A stretch of 64,000 nt of DNA from Thiorhodococcus mannitoliphagus (GTDB taxonomy: Bacteria > Pseudomonadota > Gammaproteobacteria > Chromatiales > Chromatiaceae). The translations under genes and the position numbers were made by a program. Below, in pieces: positions 35,577-47,204 of this stretch. The stretch lies in assembly GCF_010915725.1 (NCBI RefSeq), contig NZ_JAAIJR010000019.1, positions 1 to 64,000 on the forward strand. The letters run 5' to 3'. The notes beneath the pieces are model-generated. The model was not told where the DNA came from. It saw only the letters and a program-made list of their open reading frames with translations, and made no database searches. Each line of letters opens with the position of its first letter. The stretch's first letter is position 1.

Positions 35577-35784
35577 CTTAGAGAGCGCCCATCAATTATT
35601 TCCCGCTGCGAGCGATGCCGCCCGAAATCCCCCCTAGCCCCCCTTTACGAAAGGGGGGAAGTTGTTGATGGACACTTTCTTAGCACGTGCCCATCAATTA
35701 TTTCCCGATGCGAGCGATGCCGCCAGAAATCCCCCCTAGCGCCCCTTTGCGAAAGGGGGGAAGTTGTTGATGGACGCTTTCTTA
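35577..35784. repeat. Repeat A copies 3 and 4, adjacent
   Basis: Two head-to-tail copies in the same orientation (35577-35683 and 35681-35784) share the TTAG at their junction. Copy 3 is typical; copy 4 is slightly shorter with a changed left end (TAGCACGTGCCCATCAATTA). They fill most of the space between cobB and cobE, whose promoter must lie inside or to the right. Confidence 0.85.
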
Positions 35785-35925
35785 ATCACTCAAGAATGCA
35801 AAGCTCGCAAAGGATTTCAAGGGGGTGACGCGCGCGGGAATGCCCATCCGAAGGGCGACCCTTTGCGTCTTTGCCGTTCCATTTCCCGGACTCAGGTCGA
35901 GACAACAAAGGCGGTTGGAATCAGC

Positions 35926-36318
35926 ATGACTCAGAGCATCCCGGTCTGCATCGGCGTCGGCTGTCAGCGGGGAACCGCGCTTAGCACGCTTGAAGACGCC
36001 GTCGACGCGATCCTGGCGGAACTCGGGCCAGTCGAGGTCCGCTGCATTGTCAGCCACCAGCGCAAGGCCGAGGAGCCGGCGCTGCTCGCACTGGCGCGCA
36101 AGCGCGGATGGGTGCTCCAATGCTTCCCATCCGAACAGCTGGCTGCCGTCGCCGTTCCCAATCCTTGCGCGCGGGTCGGCGTCGAGGTCGGGACGCCCAG
36201 CGTCGCCGAGGCCGCAGCGCTGCTTGCCGCCGGGAGTTCTGAGCTGCTTGTCGAGAAGCGTCGCCACGTCGGAGCCGACGGCAAGGGCGCGACTCTGGCC
36301 GTCGCGCGCTGTCGATAA
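35926..36318 (+). CDS. cobE: Cobalamin biosynthesis protein CobE (CbiG C-terminal)
   Basis: A 130-residue protein matching CbiG_C/CobE: an N-terminal VCIGVGCQRGTALSTLEDAV, VSHQRKAEEPALLALAR, and the end SVAEAAALLAAGSSELLVEK. In the aerobic pathway CobE is a small protein of unclear role, while CbiG opens the delta-lactone in the anaerobic one. Here the N-terminal CbiG-like half is fused to CobJ elsewhere. ATG 35926 is preferred; the 54-residue extension runs through repeat A. Confidence 0.88.
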   Translation: MTQSIPVCIGVGCQRGTALSTLEDAVDAILAELGPVEVRCIVSHQRKAEEPALLALARKRGWVLQCFPSEQLAAVAVPNPCARVGVEVGTPSVAEAAALLAAGSSELLVEKRRHVGADGKGATLAVARCR

Positions 36319-36339
36319 GGATGCGAACTCCATCGCGCG

Positions 36340-37155
36340 TCAACCCTGAGTCATCTCCGACTTGCCCTCCCGAGGCTCACACGCCCAGGGCAGCACATAG
36401 TCCAGCCCTTCATGCACGCCCGTGATGGCACGAATGCCGTAGACGCTGCGCAGGTGTTGGGCGGTCAGCACCTGCGCTGGAGCACCAAGCGCGATCCCCG
36501 CGCCGCCATCCAGCAACAGCAGTTGGTCGCAGAAGCGGCTTGCCAGCGTCAGGTCATGCAGCACCAGAATGAGGCTCCCGCCCTGGTTGCAGTGTTCGCG
36601 CAGCAGCGCCATGACCTGGATCTGATGCCTGGGGTCCAGCGCCGCCACTGGCTCATCCGCCAGGATCAGCGGCGCCTGGACCGCCAGCACGCGCGCCAGC
36701 CGTGCCCGCGCACGCTCGCCGCCCGACAGCTCGGTCACCTTGCGATGACGCAGGTGCTGAATGTCGGCGGCCCGCAAGGCGGCATCGACGGCCGCGCGAT
36801 CCTCGGCGCCTGGCGTCCCAGCACCACGCCACCAGCTCCCGCGATAGGGGTGTCGGCCGAGCGCGACCAGGTCCTGAACGGCAATCGGCCATTGCACGGC
36901 ATCACCCTGGCTGAGGTAGGCGATCCGGCGCGCCCGCTCCCGCGCCTCGACCCGAGCCAAGTCTTGACCATTCAGCCGGATGCGACCGCGATACGGCAGC
37001 AGCTGCGCGATCGCCTTCACCAGCGTGCTCTTGCCGGCACCATTGGGGCCAATGAGTCCCAAGAGTTCGCCCTCGCCGACCTTCAAGGACAGGTCGCGCA
37101 CGCAGGCCTTGCCGCCGAGCACGACCTCGAGCCCGGAGACCTCGAGCAGACTCAC
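36340..37155 (-). CDS. ABC transporter ATP-binding protein (BtuD/FecE-like)
   Basis: A 271-residue ATPase: Walker A GPNGAGKS, Q-loop SQGD, signature LSGGERARARLARVLA, Walker B LILADEPVAALD, switch His VLHDLTLA. It has the size and layout of B12/Fe-siderophore import ATPases. It overlaps the permease gene by 4 bp. The cobalamin locus makes a B12 or corrinoid substrate likely. Confidence 0.9.
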   Translation of the reverse strand: MSLLEVSGLEVVLGGKACVRDLSLKVGEGELLGLIGPNGAGKSTLVKAIAQLLPYRGRIRLNGQDLARVEARERARRIAYLSQGDAVQWPIAVQDLVALGRHPYRGSWWRGAGTPGAEDRAAVDAALRAADIQHLRHRKVTELSGGERARARLARVLAVQAPLILADEPVAALDPRHQIQVMALLREHCNQGGSLILVLHDLTLASRFCDQLLLLDGGAGIALGAPAQVLTAQHLRSVYGIRAITGVHEGLDYVLPWACEPREGKSEMTQG

Positions 37156-38177
37156 AGCAGATCCCTCCGCGAGCGCAGCACCAGACCGAGAAAGAAGGGG
37201 GCGCCGATCAGGGCGGTGACCACCCCGAGCATCAGCTCGCGCGGCGTGTCGAGGAGTCGCACGCTGATATCGGCGGCCAGAACCAGCACGGCACCACCCA
37301 AGGCACTCGCGAGGAGGAGCCGTCCAGGGCGATAGGCGACGAAGCGCCGCAGCAGGTGCGGGACCACCAAACCGACGAAGCCGATGGTCCCGGTGACGGC
37401 GACCGTGGCACCGACGCTGAGGGCCGAGCCGAGAATGATGAGTCTGCGCAGCCGGCCCAGGTCGACGCCGAGCGTCGCGGCCTCGGCCTCACCCAGACTG
37501 AGCACATCGAGCGCGGGCGCGGCCATGAAGAGCAGGCCAAGCCCGATAAGGACGAAGGGCAGACAGAGCCACACCTCCTCGAAGCTGCGATCGCTGATCG
37601 AGCCTAGCAGCCAGAGCAGGATGTCCTGCACCCCGCCCGGATCGGGTGCCAGGTTCAGGGCCAGCGAGGTCAAGGCCCCGGCCAGGGACGACAGGGCGAC
37701 GCCGGCGAGGATGAGGGTCAGATTGTTCGAGCCGGCCCGTGCGAGGGCATAGAGCAGCAGGGTCGCCAGGAGTGCGAAGGTCATGGCTGCCGCCGGCAGT
37801 ATCCAGAGACTCATCGCACTGATGCCGAAATAGAGCGTCAAAACCGCGCCGAGTCCCGCGCTAGACGAGATGCCGAGCAGCCCAGGCTCGGCCAGCGGGT
37901 TGCGCAGGAGCCCCTGCAGCGCGGCGCCGGACGCGCCAAGCGCCAGCCCGACCAGCCAGGCCAGGGCCACCCGCGGCAGCCGGATCTGCTGCACGATCAG
38001 TCGGTGTTCCTCGGGCCCGGTGCCGAGCAGGCCGCCCACCACCTCGCCGAGCGACAGCGGTGCGCTGCCGAAACGCAGCGAGACCAGACTCAGCGCCAAC
38101 AAGAGCCCGACCAGAAGCAGATTCAGGGGCAAGGGCCGGCGCCGAGGAAGTCCATCCGAATGAGCGGTATCGATCAT
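37152..38177 (-). CDS. B12/siderophore ABC permease (BtuC-like)
   Basis: A 341-residue FecCD-family permease with about ten TM helices and the signatures RLPRVALAWLVGLALGASGAALQGLLRNPLAEPGLLG (split here in two views) and GTIGFVGLVVPHLLRR near the C-terminus. It works with the ATPase downstream and the binding protein upstream. ATG 38177 (MIDTAHSDG) is preferred; the longer frame reads through a REP-like palindrome. Confidence 0.9.
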   Translation of the reverse strand: MIDTAHSDGLPRRRPLPLNLLLVGLLLALSLVSLRFGSAPLSLGEVVGGLLGTGPEEHRLIVQQIRLPRVALAWLVGLALGASGAALQGLLRNPLAEPGLLGISSSAGLGAVLTLYFGISAMSLWILPAAAMTFALLATLLLYALARAGSNNLTLILAGVALSSLAGALTSLALNLAPDPGGVQDILLWLLGSISDRSFEEVWLCLPFVLIGLGLLFMAAPALDVLSLGEAEAATLGVDLGRLRRLIILGSALSVGATVAVTGTIGFVGLVVPHLLRRFVAYRPGRLLLASALGGAVLVLAADISVRLLDTPRELMLGVVTALIGAPFFLGLVLRSRRDLL

Positions 38178-38202
38178 GCTTGGGTCCAACCGCACACCCG
38201 GA

Positions 38203-38256
38203 GGGAGCGACGCCCCGCCGCGACGGGCGCGCGATCGCGGCGGGGCGCCGCTCCCA
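38203..38256. repeat. REP-like palindrome between btuF and btuC genes
   Basis: The arms GGGAGCGACGCCCCGCCGCG and CGCGGCGGGGCGCCGCTCCC are near-perfect inverse copies. A related copy lies at 39172-39241. Position at the operon junction suggests a role in mRNA stability or in setting relative levels. Confidence 0.7.
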
Positions 38257-38336
38257 CGTCGCTTTGCCCGAAGGCCGCGCGGTGCCAGATCGCGCAACTG
38301 GGCGGTGTGATGATCAGCGCCGAATAAGCCAAGCCC

Positions 38337-39209
38337 TCAGTCTCCCAAGTCTGCTGCGGCGCCAAGCGGCAGCCGATCCAAGTGCGCGGCGATCTGCTCC
38401 GCCGCGCCAATCAACTCAAGACCGCCGCATCCCCAGGCATTTCCCGGAATGCGGATGTTGGGAGTGCGCGCCAGCAGGGTCCGGAACAGCGGATGGCGGC
38501 CATAGGCCGAGCCGGTCTTGGAGCGGCTCCGATCGAAGTAGCCGAGCAGAAAGACATCCGGCGGCGAGGTGATCAGCTGCTCCAAGGGAAAGCGGCCCCA
38601 GCCGGACAGCCCCTGCTCCCTGGCCAGATTCTGCAGACCGAGCCGGGTGATGACGTCGTCGACATAGGTGCCCTGCCCCGCCGTGCCGCCGTTGGGGCGC
38701 AGATAGAGCATGCGGTATGGCCGCTGCCGCTCGGCCAGGGCGCGCATCCGTCGCTCGGCCTCGGCGGCCTTGGCCTCGCCGACCGACTTGCGCCCGATCT
38801 GGGCGGCGATCTCGCGCACCGCAGCCAGGCTGTCCTGCCAATTGCGTGGATAGGGGGCAGAAATAGCGCGGATCCCTTGGGTGGCGAGCAGATCGGCGTG
38901 CCGTCTGGCGGTCCAGCCGAAGTAGACCAGGGCGATGTCCGGCTTGAGATGGAGCAGATCCTCGACGCTGCCGCGGTTCGCCGGATAGCGTCGCGCCTGC
39001 TCGGCGACCGGCGACACCTGCGGATCCTGGCTTTGGCGCGAGACAGAGAGGATCTGCTCCGGTGCGGCGATCTTGAGCAGAAGAAGGTCCGAGCAAAGGT
39101 CGGTGCTCACGACGGTCGGCAGCGCGGCCTGAGCCGAGCAGGCGCAAAGCGCGAGGACGAGGGCGAGCGCGGTGGGAGCGCCGCGCCGACGCGACCGCTC
39201 GGTCAGCAC
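38337..39209 (-). CDS. Periplasmic binding protein (BtuF-like)
   Basis: About 290 residues. The signal peptide is APTALALVLALCACSAQA, followed by TVVSTDLCSDLLLLKIA, IAAPEQILSVSRQSQD and the PDIALVYFGW segment typical of class III binding proteins. It belongs with the permease and ATPase. The start is set at GTG 39209; ATG 39242 is possible. The N-terminal coding sequence before the signal peptide overlaps a REP-like repeat (39172-39241). Confidence 0.8.
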   Translation of the reverse strand: MLTERSRRRGAPTALALVLALCACSAQAALPTVVSTDLCSDLLLLKIAAPEQILSVSRQSQDPQVSPVAEQARRYPANRGSVEDLLHLKPDIALVYFGWTARRHADLLATQGIRAISAPYPRNWQDSLAAVREIAAQIGRKSVGEAKAAEAERRMRALAERQRPYRMLYLRPNGGTAGQGTYVDDVITRLGLQNLAREQGLSGWGRFPLEQLITSPPDVFLLGYFDRSRSKTGSAYGRHPLFRTLLARTPNIRIPGNAWGCGGLELIGAAEQIAAHLDRLPLGAAADLGD

Positions 39210-39241
39210 AGTGCCTGTCGCGCCGAGGCGGCGCTCCCACA
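39172..39241. repeat. REP-like palindrome over btuF-like 5' end
   Basis: The arms GTGGGAGCGCCGCGCCGACG and CGAGGCGGCGCTCCCAC are inverse copies of the same type as 38203-38256. They overlap the start region of the binding-protein gene, so part of its n-region is repeat-derived. Confidence 0.65.
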
Positions 39242-39335
39242 TCTGCGCAGCGCAGACGCCGCGCCAACGGTGGAAGGGCTGCGCCTCCCACAGAGGCGCG
39301 TCGCGCGGAGAGATGCTGATCCTGCCCAAGGCCGA

Positions 39336-39893
39336 TCAGTCCAGAGGCGACCCGAGCCGGGCAAGATCGAGGACATGGCCGCCCGCAACCAGATAGACCG
39401 CCGAGCAGCGGGCACCGAGCCGTCGCGTCAAGCCGCCGAGCCGGTCGCGAAACTGTCGCCCCATCGGATAGGCCGGGATAACGCCCCAGCCGGTCTCCTC
39501 GGCCACCAGGATGACCGGCCCCGAGCAGCGCGCCAGCGCCTGCAGCAGCCGCTCGACCCGATCCGCCCAGGCGGCGTCATCCAGTTCGAGCAGATTGGCG
39601 ACCCAGGTGCCGAGCGAATCGACCAGGAGGCAGTGATCCGGGCTGGAGTGAGTCTCGATCTCGCCCTCCAGCGCCGTCGGCACACAAAGGGTCAGCCAAT
39701 CCGCCGGCCGGCGCACGCGATGCGCCTCGATACGCGCCATCCAATCCGCGTCGTCCCGGTCCTCCCGCGCCGTCGCCACATAGACAACCGCCCGCCCCGA
39801 CTCAAGCGCCAGCCGCTCCGCCCACTCGCTCTTACCGCTGCGCGCCGGCCCCGTCACCAACACAGCAGCAGACCGCAAAGCCCCCTCACGCAT
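39336..39893 (-). CDS. cobU: Adenosylcobinamide kinase / phosphate guanylyltransferase
   Basis: A 185-residue CobU/CobP protein: P-loop VLVTGPARSGKSEWAERL, VYVATARE, RIEAHRVRRP (His that takes GMP), LLVDSLGTWVANLL and AEETGWGVIPAYPMGR. It phosphorylates and GDP-activates adenosylcobinamide. The start is ATG 39893; TTG 39902 is possible. The first ~73 bp of the gene region are duplicated 250 bp upstream (40094-40167), with heptamer repeats and repeat H between. Confidence 0.93.
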   Translation of the reverse strand: MREGALRSAAVLVTGPARSGKSEWAERLALESGRAVVYVATAREDRDDADWMARIEAHRVRRPADWLTLCVPTALEGEIETHSSPDHCLLVDSLGTWVANLLELDDAAWADRVERLLQALARCSGPVILVAEETGWGVIPAYPMGRQFRDRLGGLTRRLGARCSAVYLVAGGHVLDLARLGSPLD

Positions 39894-39916
39894 CAACCAC
39901 AAGCCTCACAAGCCCC

Positions 39917-39952
39917 TGACAACTGACAACTGACAACTGACAACTGAACTCC
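39917..39952. repeat. Heptamer array 1 (ACTGACA)n
   Basis: Four to five copies of the 7-mer ACTGACA lie just upstream of cobU. Related arrays lie at 40167-40222 and, as the inverse-type TTGGCAG, at 46772-46842. Confidence 0.85.
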
Positions 39953-39965
39953 GCGCACGAGCGCA

Positions 39966-40082
39966 ACCTCGGCGCGAGACGGACGTACCCATCTTGCAAG
40001 GCGCTGAGCGGGGATGATGGGCACGCCCGTCGACCCTCAGCGCTTCGAACAAAACTCACCGCGAGGGCTTTGCCCATCCTAC
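39966..40082. repeat. Repeat H copy 2
   Basis: A diverged copy of 34078-34190 with blocks CATCTTGCAAGGCGC, GATGGGCACGCCCG and GGGCTTTGCCCATCC in the same order. It lies between the two copies of the cobU start. Confidence 0.5.
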
Positions 40083-40093
40083 AAGACCAGCGA

Positions 40094-40167
40094 GCCGGCC
40101 CCGTCACCAACACAGCAGCAGACCGCAAAGCCCCCCTCACGCATCAACCACAAGCCTCACAAGCCCC
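40094..40167 (-). pseudogene. Duplicated cobU 5' end
   Basis: About 74 bp nearly identical to 39845-39917 (start of cobU and its leader), with one extra C in a C-run that shifts the frame. It would encode only the first 14 or so residues of CobU. It marks a local duplication bounded by heptamer arrays. Confidence 0.85.
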
Positions 40168-40222
40168 TGCCAACTGCCAACTGACAACTGACAACTGACA
40201 ACTGACAACTGACAACTGACCA
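40167..40222. repeat. Heptamer array 2 (CTGACAA)n
   Basis: About seven to eight 7-mers: first CTGCCAA twice, then CTGACAA repeated. It ends just before the metH stop codon (metH ends at 40228). Heptanucleotide arrays like this are known in cyanobacteria and other bacteria as STRRs. Confidence 0.85.
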
Positions 40223-40227
40223 CCGAT

Positions 40228-43983
<3,756 letters not shown>

Positions 43984-44169
43984 GAGTGCTCGCGGATTCT
44001 GGTTCTGGACGACGCATCCAAGCAACGCTGGACCGGCGGTAGATCAGACGACGCGCGGTCACGAGCATGGAGGCATGGTGTGAGGAAAGGCCAGTCAAAG
44101 TGCCTTTCGCGCTGGAAGCAAGGGGCTTCGCGCCGAGGCGTGCCATGCGAAATGGCCGTCTCGGTGGAC

Positions 44170-44496
44170 CTATGACGCCCGTTCGGCGTTGCGATAGGGC
44201 TCGCGCTGCTCCTGTCCGTCCCAGACCCGAGGCCGTTCCAGCCACTTTTGGATGAACGCCCAGGAAGCGCTGTAGCCATCGTGTGGGAGGCGGCACTTAG
44301 AGCAGTCTTTACGCCTGAGCCCGTGCTTATCGGTATAGACCCGATAGGGTCCCGGACAGGCGTATGCGATCAGAGGACAATAACAGAAAAGGCAGTTGAA
44401 TTCTCGCTTGACCCCTTGGTGACAAGGGTAAAAGGGGCAGCTGAGGTTGGTGAAGCCCTTGTAGGCTGGATCCCTGGTGGTGTCTTTGGGCTGCAT
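44170..44496 (-). CDS. Cysteine-rich small domain protein
   Basis: A 108-residue protein with ten Cys: SCPFYPCHQG, NCLFCYCPL, ACPGPY and KDCSKCRLPHDGY. This fits PF04071 (cysteine-rich small domain), thought to bind metal, probably zinc. The function is unknown. It is upstream of metH on the same strand, so a link to cobalamin metabolism is possible but not shown. Confidence 0.8.
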   Translation of the reverse strand: MQPKDTTRDPAYKGFTNLSCPFYPCHQGVKREFNCLFCYCPLIAYACPGPYRVYTDKHGLRRKDCSKCRLPHDGYSASWAFIQKWLERPRVWDGQEQREPYRNAERAS

Positions 44497-44561
44497 CTTT
44501 GATTCAAGCCATTGGTTATACTGGTCGCGAGACCTGATCTACCATCATGAGAGGTATCGAC

Positions 44562-45140
44562 ATGAGCCTGGCAGCGCAAGCCCTTTACATGACTGTGGAC
44601 GACTATCTGGGTGCCGAGCAATCGAGCGACATCCGTCACGAGTATGTCGCCGGCCAAATGTTCGCGATGGCCGGCGCTGGCGAGGCGCACAACCGCATCG
44701 CTGGCAACCTATTCTTCCACTTGAGATCAGCCACGCGCGGCACGCCCTGTGGCGCCTTCATCAGCGACATGAAGGTCCGGGTCGAGAAGCACGATGCATT
44801 CTATTATCCAGATGTGCTCCTGGCCTGCGACCGCGACGACAGCGCATCCATCTACAAGCAGTCGCCCTGCTTGATCGCCGAGGTCCTGTCACCCTCGACC
44901 GAGGTCATCGACCGCCGTGAAAAGCTCGTCGCCTATCGATCACTCCCCTCACTGCGCTATTACATGCTCGTCAGCCAGGAGCGCCACCGGGTCGAGTTCT
45001 ACAGCCTGGGAGATGACGGGATCTGGCGACACCAGGTCTTCGAGCAGGAGGGGGAGCTTCAGGTGCAGTGCGGTGATCTCGACATTCGCTTCTCACTGGC
45101 GGATGTCTACGAGGACGTGGAACTCGCACCTCAAGGATAG
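44562..45140 (+). CDS. Uma2 family (DUF820) protein
   Basis: A 192-residue protein with the PD-(D/E)xK pattern of Uma2: HEYVAGQMFAMAGAGEAHNR, VEKHDAFYYPDVLLACD (Asp of PD) and LIAEVLSPSTEVIDRREK (ExxxPST..R..K). The fold is restriction-endonuclease-like, but cellular targets are unknown; such genes are often mobile and multicopy. ATG 44562 has GAGAGG upstream; 44547 is an alternative. It converges on cobQ. Confidence 0.88.
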   Translation: MSLAAQALYMTVDDYLGAEQSSDIRHEYVAGQMFAMAGAGEAHNRIAGNLFFHLRSATRGTPCGAFISDMKVRVEKHDAFYYPDVLLACDRDDSASIYKQSPCLIAEVLSPSTEVIDRREKLVAYRSLPSLRYYMLVSQERHRVEFYSLGDDGIWRHQVFEQEGELQVQCGDLDIRFSLADVYEDVELAPQG

Positions 45141-45187
45141 AGCAGCCCCTGGACGCAGGCCGCCTGACCTTGCGGCCACGCCCCTGC

Positions 45188-46756
45188 TCAGCGCGCCAGT
45201 TCCAGGAGCGCGTCCAGATCCAGACAGGCCTCGCAGTGCTCGGCCAGGTCGTCTAGGGCCGCCTCGACCCTGGCCTCGAAATCGATGGTCGCCGCCTGAG
45301 CGCCGACCTGCTCGAGCCAGTGCGCCCTAAAGGCATCCGCGCCAAAGATGCCATGCAGATAGCCGCCCATGACACGCCCGTCTGGGGTAATAGCCCCTTC
45401 GGGGCGCACCCGTCCGGCGCCATCGTCCAGCAGCATCCAGGGACGCTCCAGCCCGGCACCCGTCGTGCGCCCCATATGCATTTCGTAGCCACTGATGCGG
45501 CAGCCGCTGCGCTGCTCCTGGGCATCGATCTCGATCAGCCGCTTGTCCGCCCCGATCTCGGTCTCGATATCGAGCAGCCCAAGCCCAGGCGTCTCGCCTG
45601 GCTCGCCCTCGATGCCCTGGGGATCGCGCACCAGGCGCCCAAGCATCTGATAGCCGGCACAGAGCCCGACGACCCGGCCGCCGCGACGCACATGGGCCTT
45701 GATGTCGATGTCCCAGCCCTCGCGGCGCAGCACCTCGAGATCCGCCCGTGTCGCCTTCGAGCCGGGCAGGATCACCACATCCGTCTCGGCGGGGATGGGA
45801 TGCCCCGGATTGATCCAGCGCAGGTTGACGCTCGGCTCCGCGGCCAAGGGATCCATGTCATCGAAATTGGCGACCCGTGATAGACGCGGGATGGCGACAT
45901 TGAGCGTCCCGCCCCTGGTCTCTGCGGGGCGCTCGAGCGCCAGCGAGTCCTCGGCCGGCAACCGATCCGCCCCTTCGAACCAACGCACCATACCAACGAA
46001 AGGCCAACCCGTATGTTCGGTAATGGTCTCGCAGGCGGGCTCGAAGAGCGAGAAATCGCCGCGAAACTTGTTGACGATGTAGCCGACGACACGATCGCGG
46101 TCGGCCTGGTCCAACAGCAGCCAGGTGCCCACCAGGGAGGCCATGGTGCCGCCCTTGTCCAGATCCCCAACAACGATGACCGGCACGCCCGCACGCTCGG
46201 CGAAGTGCATGTTGGTGATATCGCAATGGCGCAGATAGATCTCCGCCCCGCTACCCGCGCCCTCGACCAGCACCAGATCCGCCTCGGCACAGAGGCGCTC
46301 GAAGCTGTCGAGCACAGCCGGCATCAGCCCCTGGCGCATCTCGTGATAGACGCGCGCCGGGCAGTTTCCAAGCGAACGTCCGCGCAGGACGACCTGCGAG
46401 CCGACGTTGGTCTGCGGCTTTAGGAGCACAGGGTTCATGTGGATTGATGGGCGCACCCCGCAGGCCAGCGCCTGGAGGGCTTGGGCACGCCCGATCTCGC
46501 CGCGCGGCTGCTCGCCGTCCGGTCCTGGAGGCGCGTCGGTATCCAGCGTGACGGCCGCGTTGTTGCTCATGTTCTGCGCCTTGAAGGGACGCACCACCAG
46601 TCCGCGTCGGGTATAGGCGCGGCAGAGCCCGGCGACCAGCATACTCTTGCCGACGTCCGAGGCGGTTCCCTGAATCATGAGCACGCGGGCGCGGCGCGGA
46701 CCACTGTCGCGCAACGGGGGTAAATCAAGCTTAATCGTGGGTGCGGAATCGGACAT
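45188..46756 (-). CDS. cobQ: Cobyric acid synthase
   Basis: A 522-residue CobQ/CbiP: N-terminal P-loop MIQGTASDVGKSMLVAGL, KAQNMSNNAAV, and a C-terminal amidotransferase domain with nucleophile VGLCAGYQMLGR and H-containing GGYLHGIFG. It amidates side chains b, d, e and g. ATG 46756 (MSDSAPTIK) is the true start. The open frame extends another 101 residues through heptamer array 3 and repeat B and must not be annotated as protein. Confidence 0.94.
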   Translation of the reverse strand: MSDSAPTIKLDLPPLRDSGPRRARVLMIQGTASDVGKSMLVAGLCRAYTRRGLVVRPFKAQNMSNNAAVTLDTDAPPGPDGEQPRGEIGRAQALQALACGVRPSIHMNPVLLKPQTNVGSQVVLRGRSLGNCPARVYHEMRQGLMPAVLDSFERLCAEADLVLVEGAGSGAEIYLRHCDITNMHFAERAGVPVIVVGDLDKGGTMASLVGTWLLLDQADRDRVVGYIVNKFRGDFSLFEPACETITEHTGWPFVGMVRWFEGADRLPAEDSLALERPAETRGGTLNVAIPRLSRVANFDDMDPLAAEPSVNLRWINPGHPIPAETDVVILPGSKATRADLEVLRREGWDIDIKAHVRRGGRVVGLCAGYQMLGRLVRDPQGIEGEPGETPGLGLLDIETEIGADKRLIEIDAQEQRSGCRISGYEMHMGRTTGAGLERPWMLLDDGAGRVRPEGAITPDGRVMGGYLHGIFGADAFRAHWLEQVGAQAATIDFEARVEAALDDLAEHCEACLDLDALLELAR

Positions 46757-46771
46757 GGACGGGAAGCATCG

Positions 46772-46842
46772 TTGGCAGTTGGCAGTTGGCAGTTGGCAGT
46801 TGGCAGTTGGCAGTTGGCAGTTGGCAGTTGGCAGTTCAGGCT
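46772..46842. repeat. Heptamer array 3 (TTGGCAG)n
   Basis: About nine to ten copies of the 7-mer TTGGCAG lie upstream of cobQ (16 bp before its ATG). It occupies the likely leader of cobQ. Copy-number change would alter the 5' UTR length. Confidence 0.9.
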
Positions 46843-46914
46843 GTCGGCATGCGCGGCGCTTGTCCAGCATTGCGTTGCCTAATTGAGGCGCTGTCGTCCA
46901 TCGGTGGATTTCGC

Positions 46915-47080
46915 TAGGAGCCTGTCCGACTTGGGGGGATCGAAGCGAGGAAGTGGGAGAGCGAGGCCATTTCGTTCCGGTTTTGAGGCGCATAGTGGTT
47001 CTATGTAACGAAAAAGCGGGGCGAAAGGGACCCTTCTCCCGATTCCGCAGCCGATTCATCCTAAGTCGGACAGGCTCCTA
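46915..47080. repeat. Repeat B copy 1 (166 bp, MITE-like)
   Basis: Terminal inverted repeats TAGGAGCCTGTCCGACTT / AAGTCGGACAGGCTCCTA are perfect over 18 bp. The interior is almost identical to the copy at 53660-53825. It has no coding capacity. Confidence 0.9.
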
Positions 47081-47125
47081 GGCTCATCCACCCTCGCCAG
47101 TTGCAGAGGTGGTCCTCTCAAACAG

Positions 47126-47161
47126 ACACGGGGTCTGCACCCAAGGGTGCAGACCCCGTGT
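47126..47161 (-). terminator. Strong hairpin downstream of bchE
   Basis: A perfect 17-bp stem ACACGGGGTCTGCACCC / GGGTGCAGACCCCGTGT with a 2-nt loop lies 44 bp after the bchE stop codon on the minus strand. Only a short T-containing stretch follows (CTGTTTG), so it could stop transcription or stabilise the mRNA end. Confidence 0.65.
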
Positions 47162-47204
47162 TCTCGCGGATGGCTCGGAGCGAATCCGAACCAAAGAGAG
47201 CGGA

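Noticed and set aside
39917-40222. CRISPR array
   Set aside because: The repeat units are 7 bp with no spacers and no cas genes nearby.
46757-47059. 101-residue N-terminal extension of CobQ
   Set aside because: It is translated repeat B plus heptamer array; the conserved protein starts at 46756.
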